Positions 37,725 through 47,281 of a stretch of DNA of 64,000 nt are shown here, one piece after another. This stretch comes from Pseudogemmobacter hezensis. GTDB taxonomy: Bacteria > Pseudomonadota > Alphaproteobacteria > Rhodobacterales > Rhodobacteraceae. Positions within the stretch are counted from its first letter, which is position 1. Each line of letters begins with the position of its first letter. Location of the stretch: contig NZ_JABJXT010000003.1 of assembly GCF_013155295.1 (NCBI RefSeq), positions 186,001 to 250,000 of the forward strand, written 5' to 3'. A program made the translations under genes and the position numbers. The notes under the pieces are model-generated. The model searched no databases. It was not told the origin of the DNA and saw only the letters and a program-made list of their open reading frames with translations.

Positions 37725-38300
37725 TCAGCGGGCGCCGACGGTGACCTCTTCGCCCTCGACCCCGCGTGGCTCACGCGGCGGGCGACCGATGACATCGCGC
37801 AGCTCGTCCAGCTCGATGAAGTTATCGGCCTGGCGGCGCAGCTCGTCCGAGATCATCGGTGGCTGGCTGCGGATGGTCGAGACCACCGAGACCCGCACGC
37901 CCTGGCGCTGCAGGCTTTCCACCAGCGGACGGAAGTCGCCATCGCCAGAGAACAGCACGATATGATCCAGCCGGGATGCGAGTTCCATCGCATCGACAGC
38001 CAGTTCGATATCCATGTTGCCTTTGACCTTACGGCGGCCCATGCTGTCGGTATATTCCCGCGCCGGTTTGGTGCGCATGGTGAACCCGTTATAGTTCAGC
38101 CAGTCGACCAATGGACGGATCGGCGAATATTCCTCATTCTCAAGCAGAGCGGTGTAGTAGAAGGCCCGCAACAGCTTGCCGCGGCGCATGAATTCCATGC
38201 GCAGCAGTTTGTAGTCGATGTCGAACCCAAGCGCCTTTGCAGCGGCATAGAGATTGGATCCATCTATGAACAGCGCGAGCCGTTCGTCTTTGTAAAACAT
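37725..38300 (-). CDS. NYN domain protein (LabA/DUF88 family)
   Basis: The 191-residue protein has the PIN-like NYN nuclease fold: RLALFIDGSNLYAAAKALG near residue 8 with the first acidic residue, KGNMDIELAVDAMELASR near 93 and DHIVLFSGDGDFRPLVESL near 112. The aspartates expected to bind metal are all present. Such proteins are putative RNases. The C-terminal tail (PPREPRGVEGEEVTVGAR) is likely disordered. It is a single gene, divergent from folK. Confidence 0.9.
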   Translation of the reverse strand: MFYKDERLALFIDGSNLYAAAKALGFDIDYKLLRMEFMRRGKLLRAFYYTALLENEEYSPIRPLVDWLNYNGFTMRTKPAREYTDSMGRRKVKGNMDIELAVDAMELASRLDHIVLFSGDGDFRPLVESLQRQGVRVSVVSTIRSQPPMISDELRRQADNFIELDELRDVIGRPPREPRGVEGEEVTVGAR

Positions 38301-38397
38301 TCAAGTTCCCCTCGAACAATCACCTCTGCATCGAAGTTTCACGATGTGCGGCCTTCGGAAAAGCAATGCCTTTCACTGGGCCTCAAAATAGGTTTCG

Positions 38398-39015
38398 ATG
38401 ACAAAGGCGACTGGTAAACGATACGGTATGAAATTGATCAGCGGCAAACCTGCAACCCCTGTTCTGATAGCGCTCGGCGCAAACTTGCCACTCGGAGACA
38501 TCTTTCCGGCAGAGATTCTCAGGCAGGCAATTCGGGCCCTCAGGGAGGAAGCGTTAACGATTTCAGGGGCAAGTCGCTTCTATAGCACACCCTGCTTTCC
38601 GGCTGGGGCGGGGCCGGACTATGTTAACGCTGCCATCGAAGTGCGTGCAGATTTTTTAACCGCTCCCGCGGAGTTGATGGAAATCCTGCACCGTGTTGAG
38701 GCGAAATTCGGGCGCGAGCGGCAAAATCGGTGGGCGGGGCGAACGCTGGACCTGGATTTTCTCGCCTGGGGTGATTCGGTTTTGCCCGGTGCCGCGATGC
38801 AGGACCACTGGCGCCACCTGCCGCCCGCACAGCAGGCCAGGCTTGCCCCCGAAGAGCTGATCCTGCCGCATCCGCGGATGCAGGACCGGGCCTTCGTGCT
38901 GGTGCCTCTGGCTGAAATCGCACCTGACTGGCACCATCCGCGCCTTGGCCTTACCGTGCGGCAGATGCTGGCGGCACTGCCCGCAGCCGAGCGCGAGGCC
39001 GTCCGGCCGTTATAG
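38398..39015 (+). CDS. folK: 2-amino-4-hydroxy-6-hydroxymethyldihydropteridine pyrophosphokinase
   Basis: The 205-residue enzyme transfers pyrophosphate from ATP in folate synthesis. It shows [13 protein letters not shown] near residue 22, [12 protein letters not shown] near 60, DYVNAAIEV and the [16 protein letters not shown] / [20 protein letters not shown] pair. An ATG at 38428 (MKLISGK) is an alternative start; ribosome binding sites for both are weak. The usual EVxFGRxR element reads [11 protein letters not shown]. Confidence 0.93.
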   Translation: MTKATGKRYGMKLISGKPATPVLIALGANLPLGDIFPAEILRQAIRALREEALTISGASRFYSTPCFPAGAGPDYVNAAIEVRADFLTAPAELMEILHRVEAKFGRERQNRWAGRTLDLDFLAWGDSVLPGAAMQDHWRHLPPAQQARLAPEELILPHPRMQDRAFVLVPLAEIAPDWHHPRLGLTVRQMLAALPAAEREAVRPL

Positions 39016-39083
39016 CGCCGCCGATCGGCAGGCCCTGTTGGCTTTGCGATTGATTTGCTCAGGCGGTCCTGGCCCGATTGCTC

Positions 39084-39112
39084 TTGTCACAAGCGCGAAA
39101 TGCCCTTAAGTA
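39084..39112 (+). promoter_or_regulatory. Possible promoter of rpoZ
   Basis: TTGTCA, 17 bases, TAAGTA, about 140 bp before rpoZ. The spacing is right; the -10 is only a fair match. Nothing else obvious lies in the 236-bp gap. Confidence 0.35.
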
Positions 39113-39251
39113 GGCCTTTTCCGAGAGCCTGGTCTGACCAGGTGCTGACGCTTGCGGTCTGTAAATGGCGCACCCTGATGTCAGCACCCGCGAAAGGCCC
39201 CGGCGCTGCGCCAGGGCAATTGCCCGGCCCGAACCCTGGAGAGACTGACCC

Positions 39252-39605
39252 ATGGCCCGTGTGACGGTCGAAGATTGCGTTGACAAGGTTCCGAACCGCT
39301 TTGAACTGGTTCTGCTGGCTGCCCATCGTGCGCGTGAAATCGCCACCGGCGCGCCGCTGACGGTTGAGCGCGACAATGACAAGAACCCGGTCGTCTCGCT
39401 GCGTGAAATCGCGGATGAGACCCAGTCGGCTGAAGTCCTGCGCGAGCGGATGATCGAATCGTTCCAGACCCAGATCGAGGTCGACGAGCCGGAAGAAGAT
39501 CAGATGGCGCTTTTGATGGCTGGCGATATCGACCGCCCGCAACAGGACGACATGTCGGAAGAAAAACTTCTGCGCGCTCTTATGGAAGCCCAGGGCGAGA
39601 ACTGA
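39252..39605 (+). CDS. rpoZ: RNA polymerase omega subunit
   Basis: The 117-residue protein assists assembly of RNA polymerase. It starts [20 protein letters not shown] and continues [13 protein letters not shown] with the following [14 protein letters not shown], the family core. The C-terminal acidic part is longer than in enteric omega. It precedes rel, the ppGpp enzyme whose product binds at the omega site in many bacteria, although a terminator and tandem repeats separate the two genes. Confidence 0.97.
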   Translation: MARVTVEDCVDKVPNRFELVLLAAHRAREIATGAPLTVERDNDKNPVVSLREIADETQSAEVLRERMIESFQTQIEVDEPEEDQMALLMAGDIDRPQQDDMSEEKLLRALMEAQGEN

Positions 39606-39701
39606 GCCGACGGGGCCCGCGCTTTTGCTGAGGCTTTGCCCGAAAGGGCTTTGCATGGCAGGCAGGCCCGTCACAGTGAGCGGATTTCTATTTTGTCATG
39701 G

Positions 39702-39724
39702 GCGGGGCTGAAAAGCCCCGCTTT
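39702..39724 (+). terminator. Intrinsic terminator of rpoZ
   Basis: GCGGGGCT and AGCCCCGC form an 8-bp perfect stem with a GAAA tetraloop, followed by TTTA. It lies about 100 bp after the rpoZ stop. Confidence 0.8.
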
Positions 39725-39726
39725 AT

Positions 39727-39794
39727 GCGTTACGGGCCTGGAAGCGTTAAGGGCCTGGAAGCGTTAAGGGTCCGGATGCGTTACGGGCCCGGCA
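39727..39794. repeat. Four-unit 17-bp tandem array upstream of rel
   Basis: Four contiguous 17-bp units on GCGTTAAGGGCCTGGAA fill 39727-39794; the first two differ at one base. Degenerate pieces (GCGTTAAGATCTTTGCT at 39819, GTTAAGG near 39849) continue toward rel. Together with the terminator they fill most of the 349-bp gap between rpoZ and rel; no gene is seen there. Confidence 0.85.
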
Positions 39795-39954
39795 CCGGGC
39801 CCTCAGGCCAGAAGGGCTGCGTTAAGATCTTTGCTTTAAGGTCTATACGTTAAGGTTTGGCCGTTGCAGACTATGCGCCTGATGACTGTGAAAGACGGGC
39901 CGCGCATTGCGCCTGTCATGGAAGATAAGACCGTGAAAGAGCGGGCGGTGAGCA

Positions 39955-42072
39955 ATGATTGACGTAGAAGACCTGATCGCCCTCGTCCGCAACTACAACC
40001 CGCGCTCTGACGCCGATCTGATCCGCCGCGCCTATGCCTATGGCATCCGCATGCATGAGGGGCAGTATCGCAAATCGGGCGAACCCTATTTCACCCATCC
40101 CGTCGCCGTCGCCGCCATTCTGACCGAGATGCGGCTGGATGATGATACGATCGTCACCGCGCTTTTGCATGACACGATCGAGGATACCCGCTCGACCTGG
40201 ACCGAGATCGCTGAGCAGTTCGGCCCCGATGTGGCCGAGCTGGTCGATGGTGTGACCAAGCTGACGAACCTGCAGCTGTCCTCGGCCGAAAGCAAACAGG
40301 CTGAGAATTTCCGCAAGCTTTTCATGGCGATGTCCCGCGATCTGCGGGTGATCCTGGTGAAGCTGGCCGACCGTCTGCACAATATGCGCACGATCAAGTC
40401 GATGAAGCCGGAAAAGCAGGCGCAAAAGGCCCGCGAAACGATGGAGATCTATGCGCCGCTGGCGGGCCGCATGGGGATGCAATGGATGCGCGAAGAGCTG
40501 GAGGATCTCTCCTTCCGCGTGCTGAACCCCGAGGCCCGCAATTCGATCATCCGCCGCTTTATCACGCTGCAGAAGAAAACCGGCGATGTGGTGCATAAGA
40601 TCACTGCCGATATCCGCTCGGAACTTGACCGTGAGGGGCTGGAGGCGATGGTCTATGGGCGCGCCAAGAAGCCCTATTCGATCTGGCGCAAGATGCAGGA
40701 GAAGGATCTCTCTTTCTCGCAGCTTTCCGACATTTATGGCTTTCGGGTGATCTGCGGATCTTTGCCCGATTGCTACCGCATCCTGGGCGTGATCCATCAG
40801 CGCTGGCGGGCGGTGCCGGGGCGGTTCAAGGACTATATCTCTCAGCCGAAATCAAACGGTTATCGTTCGATCCATACCACCGTTTCTGGCCGTGCCGCGT
40901 CCAAGGTCGAGGTGCAGATCCGCACCCGTGAGATGCACGAAGTCGCCGAATCCGGTGTTGCCGCGCATTGGTCCTACCGTGAGGGTGTGCTGGGCCGGAA
41001 CCCCTTTGCCGTCGATCCGGCCAGCTGGATCAGCCAGATGACCGAGCGTCTGGATGAGGAAGACCACGACGAATTCCTGGAAAACGTCAAACTTGAGATG
41101 TATTCCGATCAGGTCTTCTGCTTCACCCCCAAGGGCGAGGTGATCCAGCTGCCGCGCGGTGCGACGCCTTTGGATTTCGCCTATGCGATCCACACGCGGA
41201 TCGGCAATTCCACCGTTTCCGCCAAGATCGACGGCATCCGCGTGCCGCTCTGGACCCGGCTGAAAAACGGACAATCCGTCGAGATCATCACCGCCGAGGG
41301 CCAGCGCCCGCAGCCGACCTGGGTTGATATCGTGACCACGGGCCGCGCCAAGGCAGCGATCCGACGGAGCCTGCGCGAGGAAGATCGCGGCCGCTTCGTG
41401 AAACTTGGGCATGAACTGGCGCGGGCGGCCTTTGAACACGTCGGCAAAAAGGCCAGTGACAAGGCGATGCGCACGGCGGCAAAGCTGCTGGGCATCCCCG
41501 ATGAGACCGAACTGCTGGCGCGGGTCGGCTCGGCCGAGATCACGGCGCGGCGGCTGGTTGAGGTGCTCTATCCTGAGCTGGTGGCCGAGGTGGATGCGGA
41601 TGTTGACACCCATCGCCCGGTGATCGGGCTGGAAGACGATCAGGCCTTCCGCCGTGCGCCCTGCTGCCAGCCGCTGCCCGGCGAGCGGATCGTCGGCATC
41701 ACCTATCGCGGCAAGGGCGTGGTCGCCCATGCCATCGACTGCCCGGCGCTGGAAGAATTTGAAAGCCAGACCGAACGCTGGGTCGATCTGCAATGGATGA
41801 CGGGTCGGCATGCGCCGATCCACTCGGTCTCGCTGGATCTGACGATCTCGAATGATGCGGGCGTGCTGGGGCGGATCTGCACGCTGATCGGCGAAAGCCG
41901 CGCCAATATCTCGGATCTGAAATTCACCGACCGCAAGCCCGATTACTTCCGCCTGCTGGTCGATGTCGATCTGCGCGATGTCGAGCATCTGCATATGGTG
42001 ATGACCGCGCTTGAGGCCGATACCGATGTGGCGCAGATCTCGCGCTACCGCGATCTGACGCGCAAGCCCTGA
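39955..42072 (+). CDS. rel: Bifunctional (p)ppGpp synthetase/hydrolase (RelA/SpoT homologue)
   Basis: The 705-residue protein controls the stringent response. The HD hydrolase domain is intact (GEPYFTHPVAVAAIL near residue 45, ALLHDTIEDT near 70). The synthetase domain has GRAKKPYSIWRKM near 235 and the DIYGFRVICGS stretch near 260. A TGS domain follows (CFTPKGEVIQLPRGATPLDF near 390) and a C-terminal ACT domain closes it (AGVLGRICTLIGESRANISD near 640). Both activities should be present. It heads the conserved run with pdxJ, acpS, lepB, rnc and era. Confidence 0.97.
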   Translation: MIDVEDLIALVRNYNPRSDADLIRRAYAYGIRMHEGQYRKSGEPYFTHPVAVAAILTEMRLDDDTIVTALLHDTIEDTRSTWTEIAEQFGPDVAELVDGVTKLTNLQLSSAESKQAENFRKLFMAMSRDLRVILVKLADRLHNMRTIKSMKPEKQAQKARETMEIYAPLAGRMGMQWMREELEDLSFRVLNPEARNSIIRRFITLQKKTGDVVHKITADIRSELDREGLEAMVYGRAKKPYSIWRKMQEKDLSFSQLSDIYGFRVICGSLPDCYRILGVIHQRWRAVPGRFKDYISQPKSNGYRSIHTTVSGRAASKVEVQIRTREMHEVAESGVAAHWSYREGVLGRNPFAVDPASWISQMTERLDEEDHDEFLENVKLEMYSDQVFCFTPKGEVIQLPRGATPLDFAYAIHTRIGNSTVSAKIDGIRVPLWTRLKNGQSVEIITAEGQRPQPTWVDIVTTGRAKAAIRRSLREEDRGRFVKLGHELARAAFEHVGKKASDKAMRTAAKLLGIPDETELLARVGSAEITARRLVEVLYPELVAEVDADVDTHRPVIGLEDDQAFRRAPCCQPLPGERIVGITYRGKGVVAHAIDCPALEEFESQTERWVDLQWMTGRHAPIHSVSLDLTISNDAGVLGRICTLIGESRANISDLKFTDRKPDYFRLLVDVDLRDVEHLHMVMTALEADTDVAQISRYRDLTRKP

Positions 42073-42240
42073 GCGGGGGTGCACAATCCGCCCCAATCGC
42101 GCATGGTTGCCCCAGGGCCGGAAACTCCTTAACGATTGCGTCGGCAAAGGGGTGACGCGGGTGCGGCCTCCTCTTAATCTGACAGGGCTGTTGCGGGTCT
42201 GATGCAGGGGCAGGGCGCGGCGGCAATCAAAGGGGCGGCA

Positions 42241-42993
42241 ATGGCGGATCGCGGCAGGCTTAGGCTGGGGGTGAATATCGACCACGTGGCAACGCTGCGC
42301 AATGTGCGGGGCCTGGCCGGGCCTGATCCATTGCGGGCTGCCCTGTTGGCCGAGGCCTCGGGGGCGGATGCCATTTCGGCCCATCTGCGTGAGGATCGCC
42401 GTCATATCCGCGATGAGGATATGGATGCGCTGATCGCCGTGCTGGGCATCCCGCTGAATTTCGAATGTGCACCGACGCCTGCGATGCAGCAGCTGTTGCT
42501 GCGCCTGAAGCCCGCCGCCTGCTGTCTGGTGCCAGAGGATGCGGGCAAGCCCGGCCGCGCGCCGGCCGCGGATCTTTTCAGCGATGAGGCCGCACTTAAG
42601 GCCTATATCCAGCCGCTGCGCGCGGCCGGGATCCGGGTTGCGCTGCAGATCGACCATGCGCCCCGCCAGATCGAGGCCGCCGCCCGCAGCGGTGCGGTGG
42701 CGGTGATGTTCCACACCGGGCGCTATGCTGAACTGCATGAAAAGGGCGACGATCAGGCGCTGGCTGCCGAGGTTCTGGCTTTGCGCAATGCGGCGGCCAC
42801 GGCCAGCGCCCTGGGGCTTGAGGGTCACGCAGGCCATGGCCTGACCTATGAAAATGTCGAAGAGATCGCCGCCATCCCGGAACTGCGCGAGCTGCATATC
42901 GGCCATTTCCTGATCGGCGAGGCGGTCTATATCGGCCTTGGCCCCGCGATCGAGGAAATGCGCCGCCGCATCGGGGTGGCCCGCGAATGGTAA
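42241..42993 (+). CDS. pdxJ: Pyridoxine 5'-phosphate synthase
   Basis: The 250-residue TIM-barrel enzyme joins deoxyxylulose phosphate and aminoacetone phosphate to make vitamin B6. Motifs are [18 protein letters not shown] near residue 7, [15 protein letters not shown] near 40, [10 protein letters not shown] near 100 and [12 protein letters not shown] near 195. The start at 42241 has AAGGGG upstream; a longer in-frame start 13 codons earlier is less likely. It is 29 bp from acpS. Confidence 0.96.
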   Translation: MADRGRLRLGVNIDHVATLRNVRGLAGPDPLRAALLAEASGADAISAHLREDRRHIRDEDMDALIAVLGIPLNFECAPTPAMQQLLLRLKPAACCLVPEDAGKPGRAPAADLFSDEAALKAYIQPLRAAGIRVALQIDHAPRQIEAAARSGAVAVMFHTGRYAELHEKGDDQALAAEVLALRNAAATASALGLEGHAGHGLTYENVEEIAAIPELRELHIGHFLIGEAVYIGLGPAIEEMRRRIGVAREW

Positions 42994-43021
42994 GGGCGGC
43001 ATATGGGCAGGGGGCGGGGCG

Positions 43022-43450
43022 ATGATCCTCGGCATCGGCTCTGATCTGGCCAATATCGACCGCATCGCCGCCACGCTGGAGAAATTCGGCGACCGTTTTC
43101 GCAACCGCGTCTTCACCCCGCAAGAACAGGCCAAAGCCGAAGCCCGCCGCGAGGTTGCCGCCACCTATGCCAAACGCTGGGCCGCGAAAGAGGCCTGCTC
43201 AAAAGCGCTTGGCACCGGGCTGCGGATGGGGATCTCCTGGAAGGATATGGCGGTCTCGAACCTGATCACCGGCCAGCCCGTCATGGCGGTCACCGGCTGG
43301 GCCGCTGAGCGCCTGGCCGCGATGACCCCCCCCGGCCATGAGGCGGTGATCCATGTGACGCTGACCGATGATCACCCCTGGGCCCAGGCCTTTGTGGTGA
43401 TCGAGGCGCGTGCCCGCCCGCCGCTTGCAGCCCCGGCAGAGGGCGGCTGA
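43022..43450 (+). CDS. acpS: Holo-[acyl-carrier-protein] synthase
   Basis: The 142-residue enzyme adds phosphopantetheine to acyl carrier protein. It begins [15 protein letters not shown], with the magnesium Asp, and has [18 protein letters not shown] with the Lys-Glu pair. The C-terminus has a short Ala/Pro tail. It is part of the rel-era run; the ribosome binding site is G-rich. Confidence 0.95.
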   Translation: MILGIGSDLANIDRIAATLEKFGDRFRNRVFTPQEQAKAEARREVAATYAKRWAAKEACSKALGTGLRMGISWKDMAVSNLITGQPVMAVTGWAAERLAAMTPPGHEAVIHVTLTDDHPWAQAFVVIEARARPPLAAPAEGG

Positions 43451-43546
43451 CACCTGTAATTGACCGGCCACAACCCGCCCGCGACTTGACAGGTCACTCC
43501 CCCCGGCGCAAGAAGCCAACCGATCACTACAGGAAGGCTGAGCGAT

Positions 43547-44356
43547 ATGGCGAAGGCAAAAGGCGAAAGCAGCGGCTTCGTCGAGACGATCAAGACCATC
43601 TTCTGGGCGCTGCTGATTGCGGGCGTGTTCCGCACGCTGTTCTTCCAGCCCTTCTGGATTCCGTCTGAATCGATGAAAAGCTCACTGCTGGTCGGCGATT
43701 TCCTTTTCGTCAACAAAATGGCCTATGGCTATTCGAAATACTCCTGCCCCTTCTCGATGTGCCCCTTCGAGGGCCGCATTCTCGCCTCTGAACCAGAGCG
43801 CGGCGATGTCGTGGTGTTCCGCCATCCGGTCACCAATGAGGATTTTATCAAGCGGCTGATCGGCCTGCCCGGTGATACGATCCAGATGAAAGACGGCCGT
43901 GTGATCCTGAATGGCACAGAGGTGCCGCAGCAGCCCGACGGCATCTTCACCGAGGTCTATGGCCCGCAAGGCCCCATGAGCAATTACCCGCGTTGCGAAA
44001 ACGGCGCGGTCGGCATTGGCGGCACCTGTGAAAAGTCGCGCGCGCTTGAGACCCTGCCCACGGGCGAGGGCGATGCAACCCGCACTTACCCGGTTCTGAA
44101 CGTGTTTGACGGACCCGGCCTGCCCGACAATACGGCGGTCTTTACCGTGCCTGCGGGGAATTACTTCTTCATGGGTGACAACCGCGACAACAGCCAGGAC
44201 TCGCGCTACAGCCAGGGCGCCCAGGGCGGCGTTGGCATGGTGCCTGCGGAATATCTGATCGGCCGTGCGGATCGGGTGATCTTCTCTTCGGCGGGCAAGA
44301 GCCTGTGGTATTTCTGGACCTGGCGCCCGGATCGCTTCTTCCTGAGGATCAACTGA
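43547..44356 (+). CDS. lepB: Signal peptidase I
   Basis: The 269-residue protein cleaves signal peptides. One membrane helix ([20 protein letters not shown]) precedes the catalytic serine in [20 protein letters not shown]. The catalytic lysine is in [15 protein letters not shown] near residue 103, and the box [15 protein letters not shown] lies near 208. Two cysteine pairs (SCPFSMCPF and RCENG..TCEK) may form disulfides in the periplasmic domain. It sits 4 bp before rnc. Confidence 0.97.
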   Translation: MAKAKGESSGFVETIKTIFWALLIAGVFRTLFFQPFWIPSESMKSSLLVGDFLFVNKMAYGYSKYSCPFSMCPFEGRILASEPERGDVVVFRHPVTNEDFIKRLIGLPGDTIQMKDGRVILNGTEVPQQPDGIFTEVYGPQGPMSNYPRCENGAVGIGGTCEKSRALETLPTGEGDATRTYPVLNVFDGPGLPDNTAVFTVPAGNYFFMGDNRDNSQDSRYSQGAQGGVGMVPAEYLIGRADRVIFSSAGKSLWYFWTWRPDRFFLRIN

Positions 44357-44360
44357 TCCC

Positions 44361-45119
44361 ATGCGGCTATCTGCCGATCTCAGGGTGTTCCAGACCCGCA
44401 TCGGGTATGAATTTTCCCGCACCGAGCTTTTGGTGCGGGCGGTAACCCATCCCTCTATCGCCACGCCCACCCGGCCCGACAACCAGCGGCTGGAGTTTCT
44501 GGGCGACCGTGTCCTGGGCCTTGTGATGGCCGAGGCGCTGCTGGCGGCTGACAAATCGGCGCGTGAGGGCCAGCTTGCGCCGCGCTTCAACGCGCTGGTG
44601 CGCAAAGAGGCCTGCGCCGAGGTCGCCCGTGAAATCGGCCTCGGCGAGGTGCTGCGGCTGGGCCGCTCTGAGATGCTCTCTGGCGGGCGGCGCAAAGAGG
44701 CGCTTTTGGGCGATGCGACCGAGGCGCTGATCGCGGCGGTCTATCTGGACGCGGGGTTTGATCGGGCAAAAGAGCTGGTGCTTCGTCTTTGGGGCAAGCG
44801 GATCAGCGCGGTCGAACCCGATGCCCGTGACGCCAAATCGGCGCTGCAGGAATGGGCCCAGGCGCGGGGCATGACACCGCCTGTCTATACGGAAACGGCC
44901 CGCACTGGCCCCGATCACCAGCCGCTTTTCACGGTGCGCGTGCTGGTGGGCAATGGGGCCAGCGAAGAGGCCACGGGCGGCTCGAAGCGGGCCGCGGAAC
45001 AATTGGCTGCGGCCGCGCTTTTGCGCGGGCTGGAAACGGGGGATGCAAGCGAGCTGCCCGCCGCCGGACCTGGCCGCAAAACGCCCCCCAAAAACGGAGA
45101 GACCGGCGATGACCGATGA
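44361..45119 (+). CDS. rnc: Ribonuclease III
   Basis: The 252-residue enzyme processes double-stranded RNA including rRNA precursors. It has the signature [20 protein letters not shown] near residue 50, the second acidic cluster [20 protein letters not shown] near 115 and a C-terminal double-stranded RNA binding domain ([36 protein letters not shown]). An Ala/Pro/Lys tail follows and overlaps the era gene by 11 bp. Confidence 0.96.
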   Translation: MRLSADLRVFQTRIGYEFSRTELLVRAVTHPSIATPTRPDNQRLEFLGDRVLGLVMAEALLAADKSAREGQLAPRFNALVRKEACAEVAREIGLGEVLRLGRSEMLSGGRRKEALLGDATEALIAAVYLDAGFDRAKELVLRLWGKRISAVEPDARDAKSALQEWAQARGMTPPVYTETARTGPDHQPLFTVRVLVGNGASEEATGGSKRAAEQLAAAALLRGLETGDASELPAAGPGRKTPPKNGETGDDR

Positions 45120-46071
45120 CAGCAACCTGACGGGCGAGGGCGTGGAGGCCGCGAATGGCGGCCCGACCCGGGCCGGCTTTGTCGCGCTGATCGGCGAGCC
45201 GAATGCCGGTAAATCAACCCTTCTGAACCGGATGGTCGGGGCCAAGGTCTCGATCGTCACGCATAAGGTGCAGACCACCCGCACCCGCATCCGTGGCGTC
45301 TGCATGGAAGGCGCGACCCAGATCGTTTTCGTCGACACGCCCGGCCTTTTCCGCCCGCGCCGTCGCCTGGATCGCGCGATGGTCAAGGCGGCCTGGGGTG
45401 GGGCGGCTGATGCCGATGTCGTGGTCTTGCTGATCGAGGCCCATCGCGGCCTGACTGAGGGCGCACAGGCGATCATCGACCGCCTCTCAGACGAGCTGCC
45501 CAAAGACCGCCCCGTCGCCCTGGCGATCAACAAGATCGACAAGGTCAAAGCCGAGCGTCTGCTGGCCTTGACCGAAGAGATGAACAAGGCATTTTCCTTT
45601 GCCAAGACCTTCATGATCTCGGCCGAAAAGGGCTATGGGGTGGCGGACCTGCGCGAATGGCTGGCGGCTGAACTGCCCGAGGGGGCCTGGTTCTACCCCG
45701 AGGATCAGCTGGCCGATCTGCCGCTGCGGATGATCGCCGCCGAGATGACCCGCGAAAAGCTGACGCTGCGGCTGCATGAAGAGATCCCCTATCAGCTGAC
45801 CGTCGAGACCGAGAAATGGGAGGACCGCAAGGACGGCTCTACCCGGATCGACCAGATCGTCTATGTCGCCCGTGACGGCCACAAAGGCATCGTGCTGGGC
45901 AATCGCGGCGAGACGATCAAGGCCATCGGCCAAGCGGCCCGCGCCGAGATCAAAGAGTTTCTCGACCGCGAGGTGCATCTGTTCTTGCAGGTGAAAGTGC
46001 GCCCGAACTGGCTGGAAGAGGCCGAGCGCTACTCAGAAATGGGGCTTGAATTCAAAGACGGCGACAGCTGA
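45109..46071 (+). CDS. era: GTPase Era
   Basis: The 320-residue ribosome assembly GTPase starts at an ATG inside the rnc end, with GGAGAGA upstream. G motifs: [25 protein letters not shown] and [11 protein letters not shown]. The C-terminal KH domain contains [19 protein letters not shown]. It binds the 3' end of 16S rRNA in known members. In relatives recO often follows; here a small minus-strand gene and DUF1491 follow instead. Confidence 0.97.
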   Translation: MTDDSNLTGEGVEAANGGPTRAGFVALIGEPNAGKSTLLNRMVGAKVSIVTHKVQTTRTRIRGVCMEGATQIVFVDTPGLFRPRRRLDRAMVKAAWGGAADADVVVLLIEAHRGLTEGAQAIIDRLSDELPKDRPVALAINKIDKVKAERLLALTEEMNKAFSFAKTFMISAEKGYGVADLREWLAAELPEGAWFYPEDQLADLPLRMIAAEMTREKLTLRLHEEIPYQLTVETEKWEDRKDGSTRIDQIVYVARDGHKGIVLGNRGETIKAIGQAARAEIKEFLDREVHLFLQVKVRPNWLEEAERYSEMGLEFKDGDS

Positions 46072-46172
46072 ACGGCGGCCAGTCAGCACGTTTAAATCAG
46101 GCATCCGGGTTGCGGCCCGGATGTTTTGCGTTTGGGCGGGCGGCTTTCGGGCGGGCGGCTGTGGCCAGGGCA

Positions 46173-46385
46173 TCAGCCCCGTCGTGACAAAGCGCGCCGC
46201 AGCGCGGCCCAGGCCAGCCATATCGCGCCGCCAAGGCCGATGCTGCGCCCCGCGCCGCGCAACACGCGGTCCTGGCCCAGCCCGGCCGGATCGCGCCACC
46301 TGGCAAAGCTGGTAACGGCGGCAGTCAGAAGGGCGATGATCGCGCCCGCTGGCGGCGCATTCCGGGGGGCATTTCCTTTTGCCAT
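46173..46385 (-). CDS. Small putative membrane protein
   Basis: A GAAGGGAAG site precedes an ATG giving 70 residues. Two hydrophobic segments are visible (AGAIIALLTAAVTSFA and SIGLGGAIWLAWAALRRAL), linked by a basic stretch, and the end is very basic (RRALSRRG). It is convergent with era. No family is recognised. The ribosome binding site and the membrane-type composition support it, but the length is marginal. Confidence 0.5.
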   Translation of the reverse strand: MAKGNAPRNAPPAGAIIALLTAAVTSFARWRDPAGLGQDRVLRGAGRSIGLGGAIWLAWAALRRALSRRG

Positions 46386-46460
46386 CGGCTCTTCCCTTCT
46401 CCTGATCGCGCGTCTCAGATATAGGAGCTGCAGGGTGAAAATTCCAGTCAGTGCAGGGGT

Positions 46461-46805
46461 ATGGAACAGATGATCAGGCTGACGGCTGCCTTCTGGGTGC
46501 AGGCCTATCTGCGACGTCTGTCGCTGGCCGATATTGCCGCCTATGTCACCGCCAAAGGCGATGAGACAGCGGGGGCGGTGATGGTCAAGCTGGCAACCCT
46601 GGACGGCCAGGCCCGCTCATGGGAACGGCGGACAGATCTGATGACCGGCGGTCGCAGCTGGATCATCTATGCCGAAGGGCCCGAGGCCGCCGTCGATGAG
46701 GCCCTGCGCCGCGCAAAGTCGCGCGACCCGGATCTTTGGATCATCGAGATCGAAGACCGCGCCGGGCGCACCCTTCTGGACGAGCCGGGCCTGCGCGATG
46801 ACTGA
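46461..46805 (+). CDS. DUF1491 family protein
   Basis: The 114-residue protein matches the DUF1491 layout of alphaproteobacteria: RLTAAFWVQAYLRRLSLADI at the start, GDETAGAVMVKLATLDGQA near residue 33 and DPDLWIIEIEDRAGRTLLDE near the end. The family has no assigned function. An ATG three codons in is an alternative start. It is followed at once by an 11-bp tandem array. Confidence 0.85.
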   Translation: MEQMIRLTAAFWVQAYLRRLSLADIAAYVTAKGDETAGAVMVKLATLDGQARSWERRTDLMTGGRSWIIYAEGPEAAVDEALRRAKSRDPDLWIIEIEDRAGRTLLDEPGLRDD

Positions 46806-46812
46806 GGCCCCG

Positions 46813-46845
46813 GTCTGACGCGAGTCTGACACGGGACTGACGCGC
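46813..46845. repeat. 11-bp tandem array after the DUF1491 gene
   Basis: Three units of 11 bp (GTCTGACGCGA, GTCTGACACGG, GACTGACGCGC), beginning 8 bp after the stop codon. Confidence 0.65.
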
Positions 46846-46993
46846 AAAAGCTGCGTGCCTGCCGCCCGCGCCGCCATGATCGCCCAGGGGAGGGCAGGGC
46901 GGGACGCTTTGACAGCCGCGCATCGCTGCTGAGTGGCTTGCCCCTGGACCCGGCGCAGGTTACCAGTTCCAAAGCGGCCTGGATGAGGAAAAC

Positions 46994-47281
46994 ATGAAGT
47001 CTGTCTTCGATATACTGATGCTTTTGCTGGGTGTGGCGCAATTTATAGTGTTGGCCCATGTTATTCTCAGCTGGCTGGTGAATTTCCAGGTGCTGAATAT
47101 CCGCCAGCCGCTGGTTGCGCAGATCTGGTACAGCCTGAACCGTGTGCTGGAGCCGGTCTATGATCGCGTCCGCCGCTTTCTGCCCGCCATGCAGGGGATC
47201 GACTTTGCACCTCTGGTGGTGCTGCTGGCGATCATCGCCCTGCGGATGATCCTGGTGAACAACCAATACGCCTTTATGTGA
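46994..47281 (+). CDS. YggT family membrane protein
   Basis: The 95-residue protein has two membrane segments: an N-terminal one, DILMLLLGVAQFIVLAHVIL, with the signature SWLVNFQVLN, and a C-terminal one, FAPLVVLLAIIALRMILVN. The loop contains LEPVYDRVRRFLPAMQGIDF, characteristic of the family. The function is unclear; relatives are tied to osmotic tolerance and to division or organelle shape. GAGGA precedes the ATG. The recQ start overlaps its stop (TGATG). Confidence 0.92.
   Translation: MKSVFDILMLLLGVAQFIVLAHVILSWLVNFQVLNIRQPLVAQIWYSLNRVLEPVYDRVRRFLPAMQGIDFAPLVVLLAIIALRMILVNNQYAFM

Noticed and set aside
37585..37965. Plus-strand frame starting at the mirrored ATG of the palindrome, with a signal-peptide-like beginning
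   Set aside because: Its later part is antisense to the NYN-domain gene and of biased composition; the start is explained by the palindrome.
39727..39794. CRISPR array
   Set aside because: Units of 17 bp follow each other without unique spacers, and no cas gene is present.
40852..43164. 770-codon minus-strand frame opposite rel, pdxJ and acpS
   Set aside because: It is an antisense shadow; all three plus-strand genes have intact motifs and ribosome binding sites.
43486..43514. TTGACA-based promoter before lepB
   Set aside because: The -35 is perfect, but the hexamer at the right distance (CAAGAA) is a poor -10.
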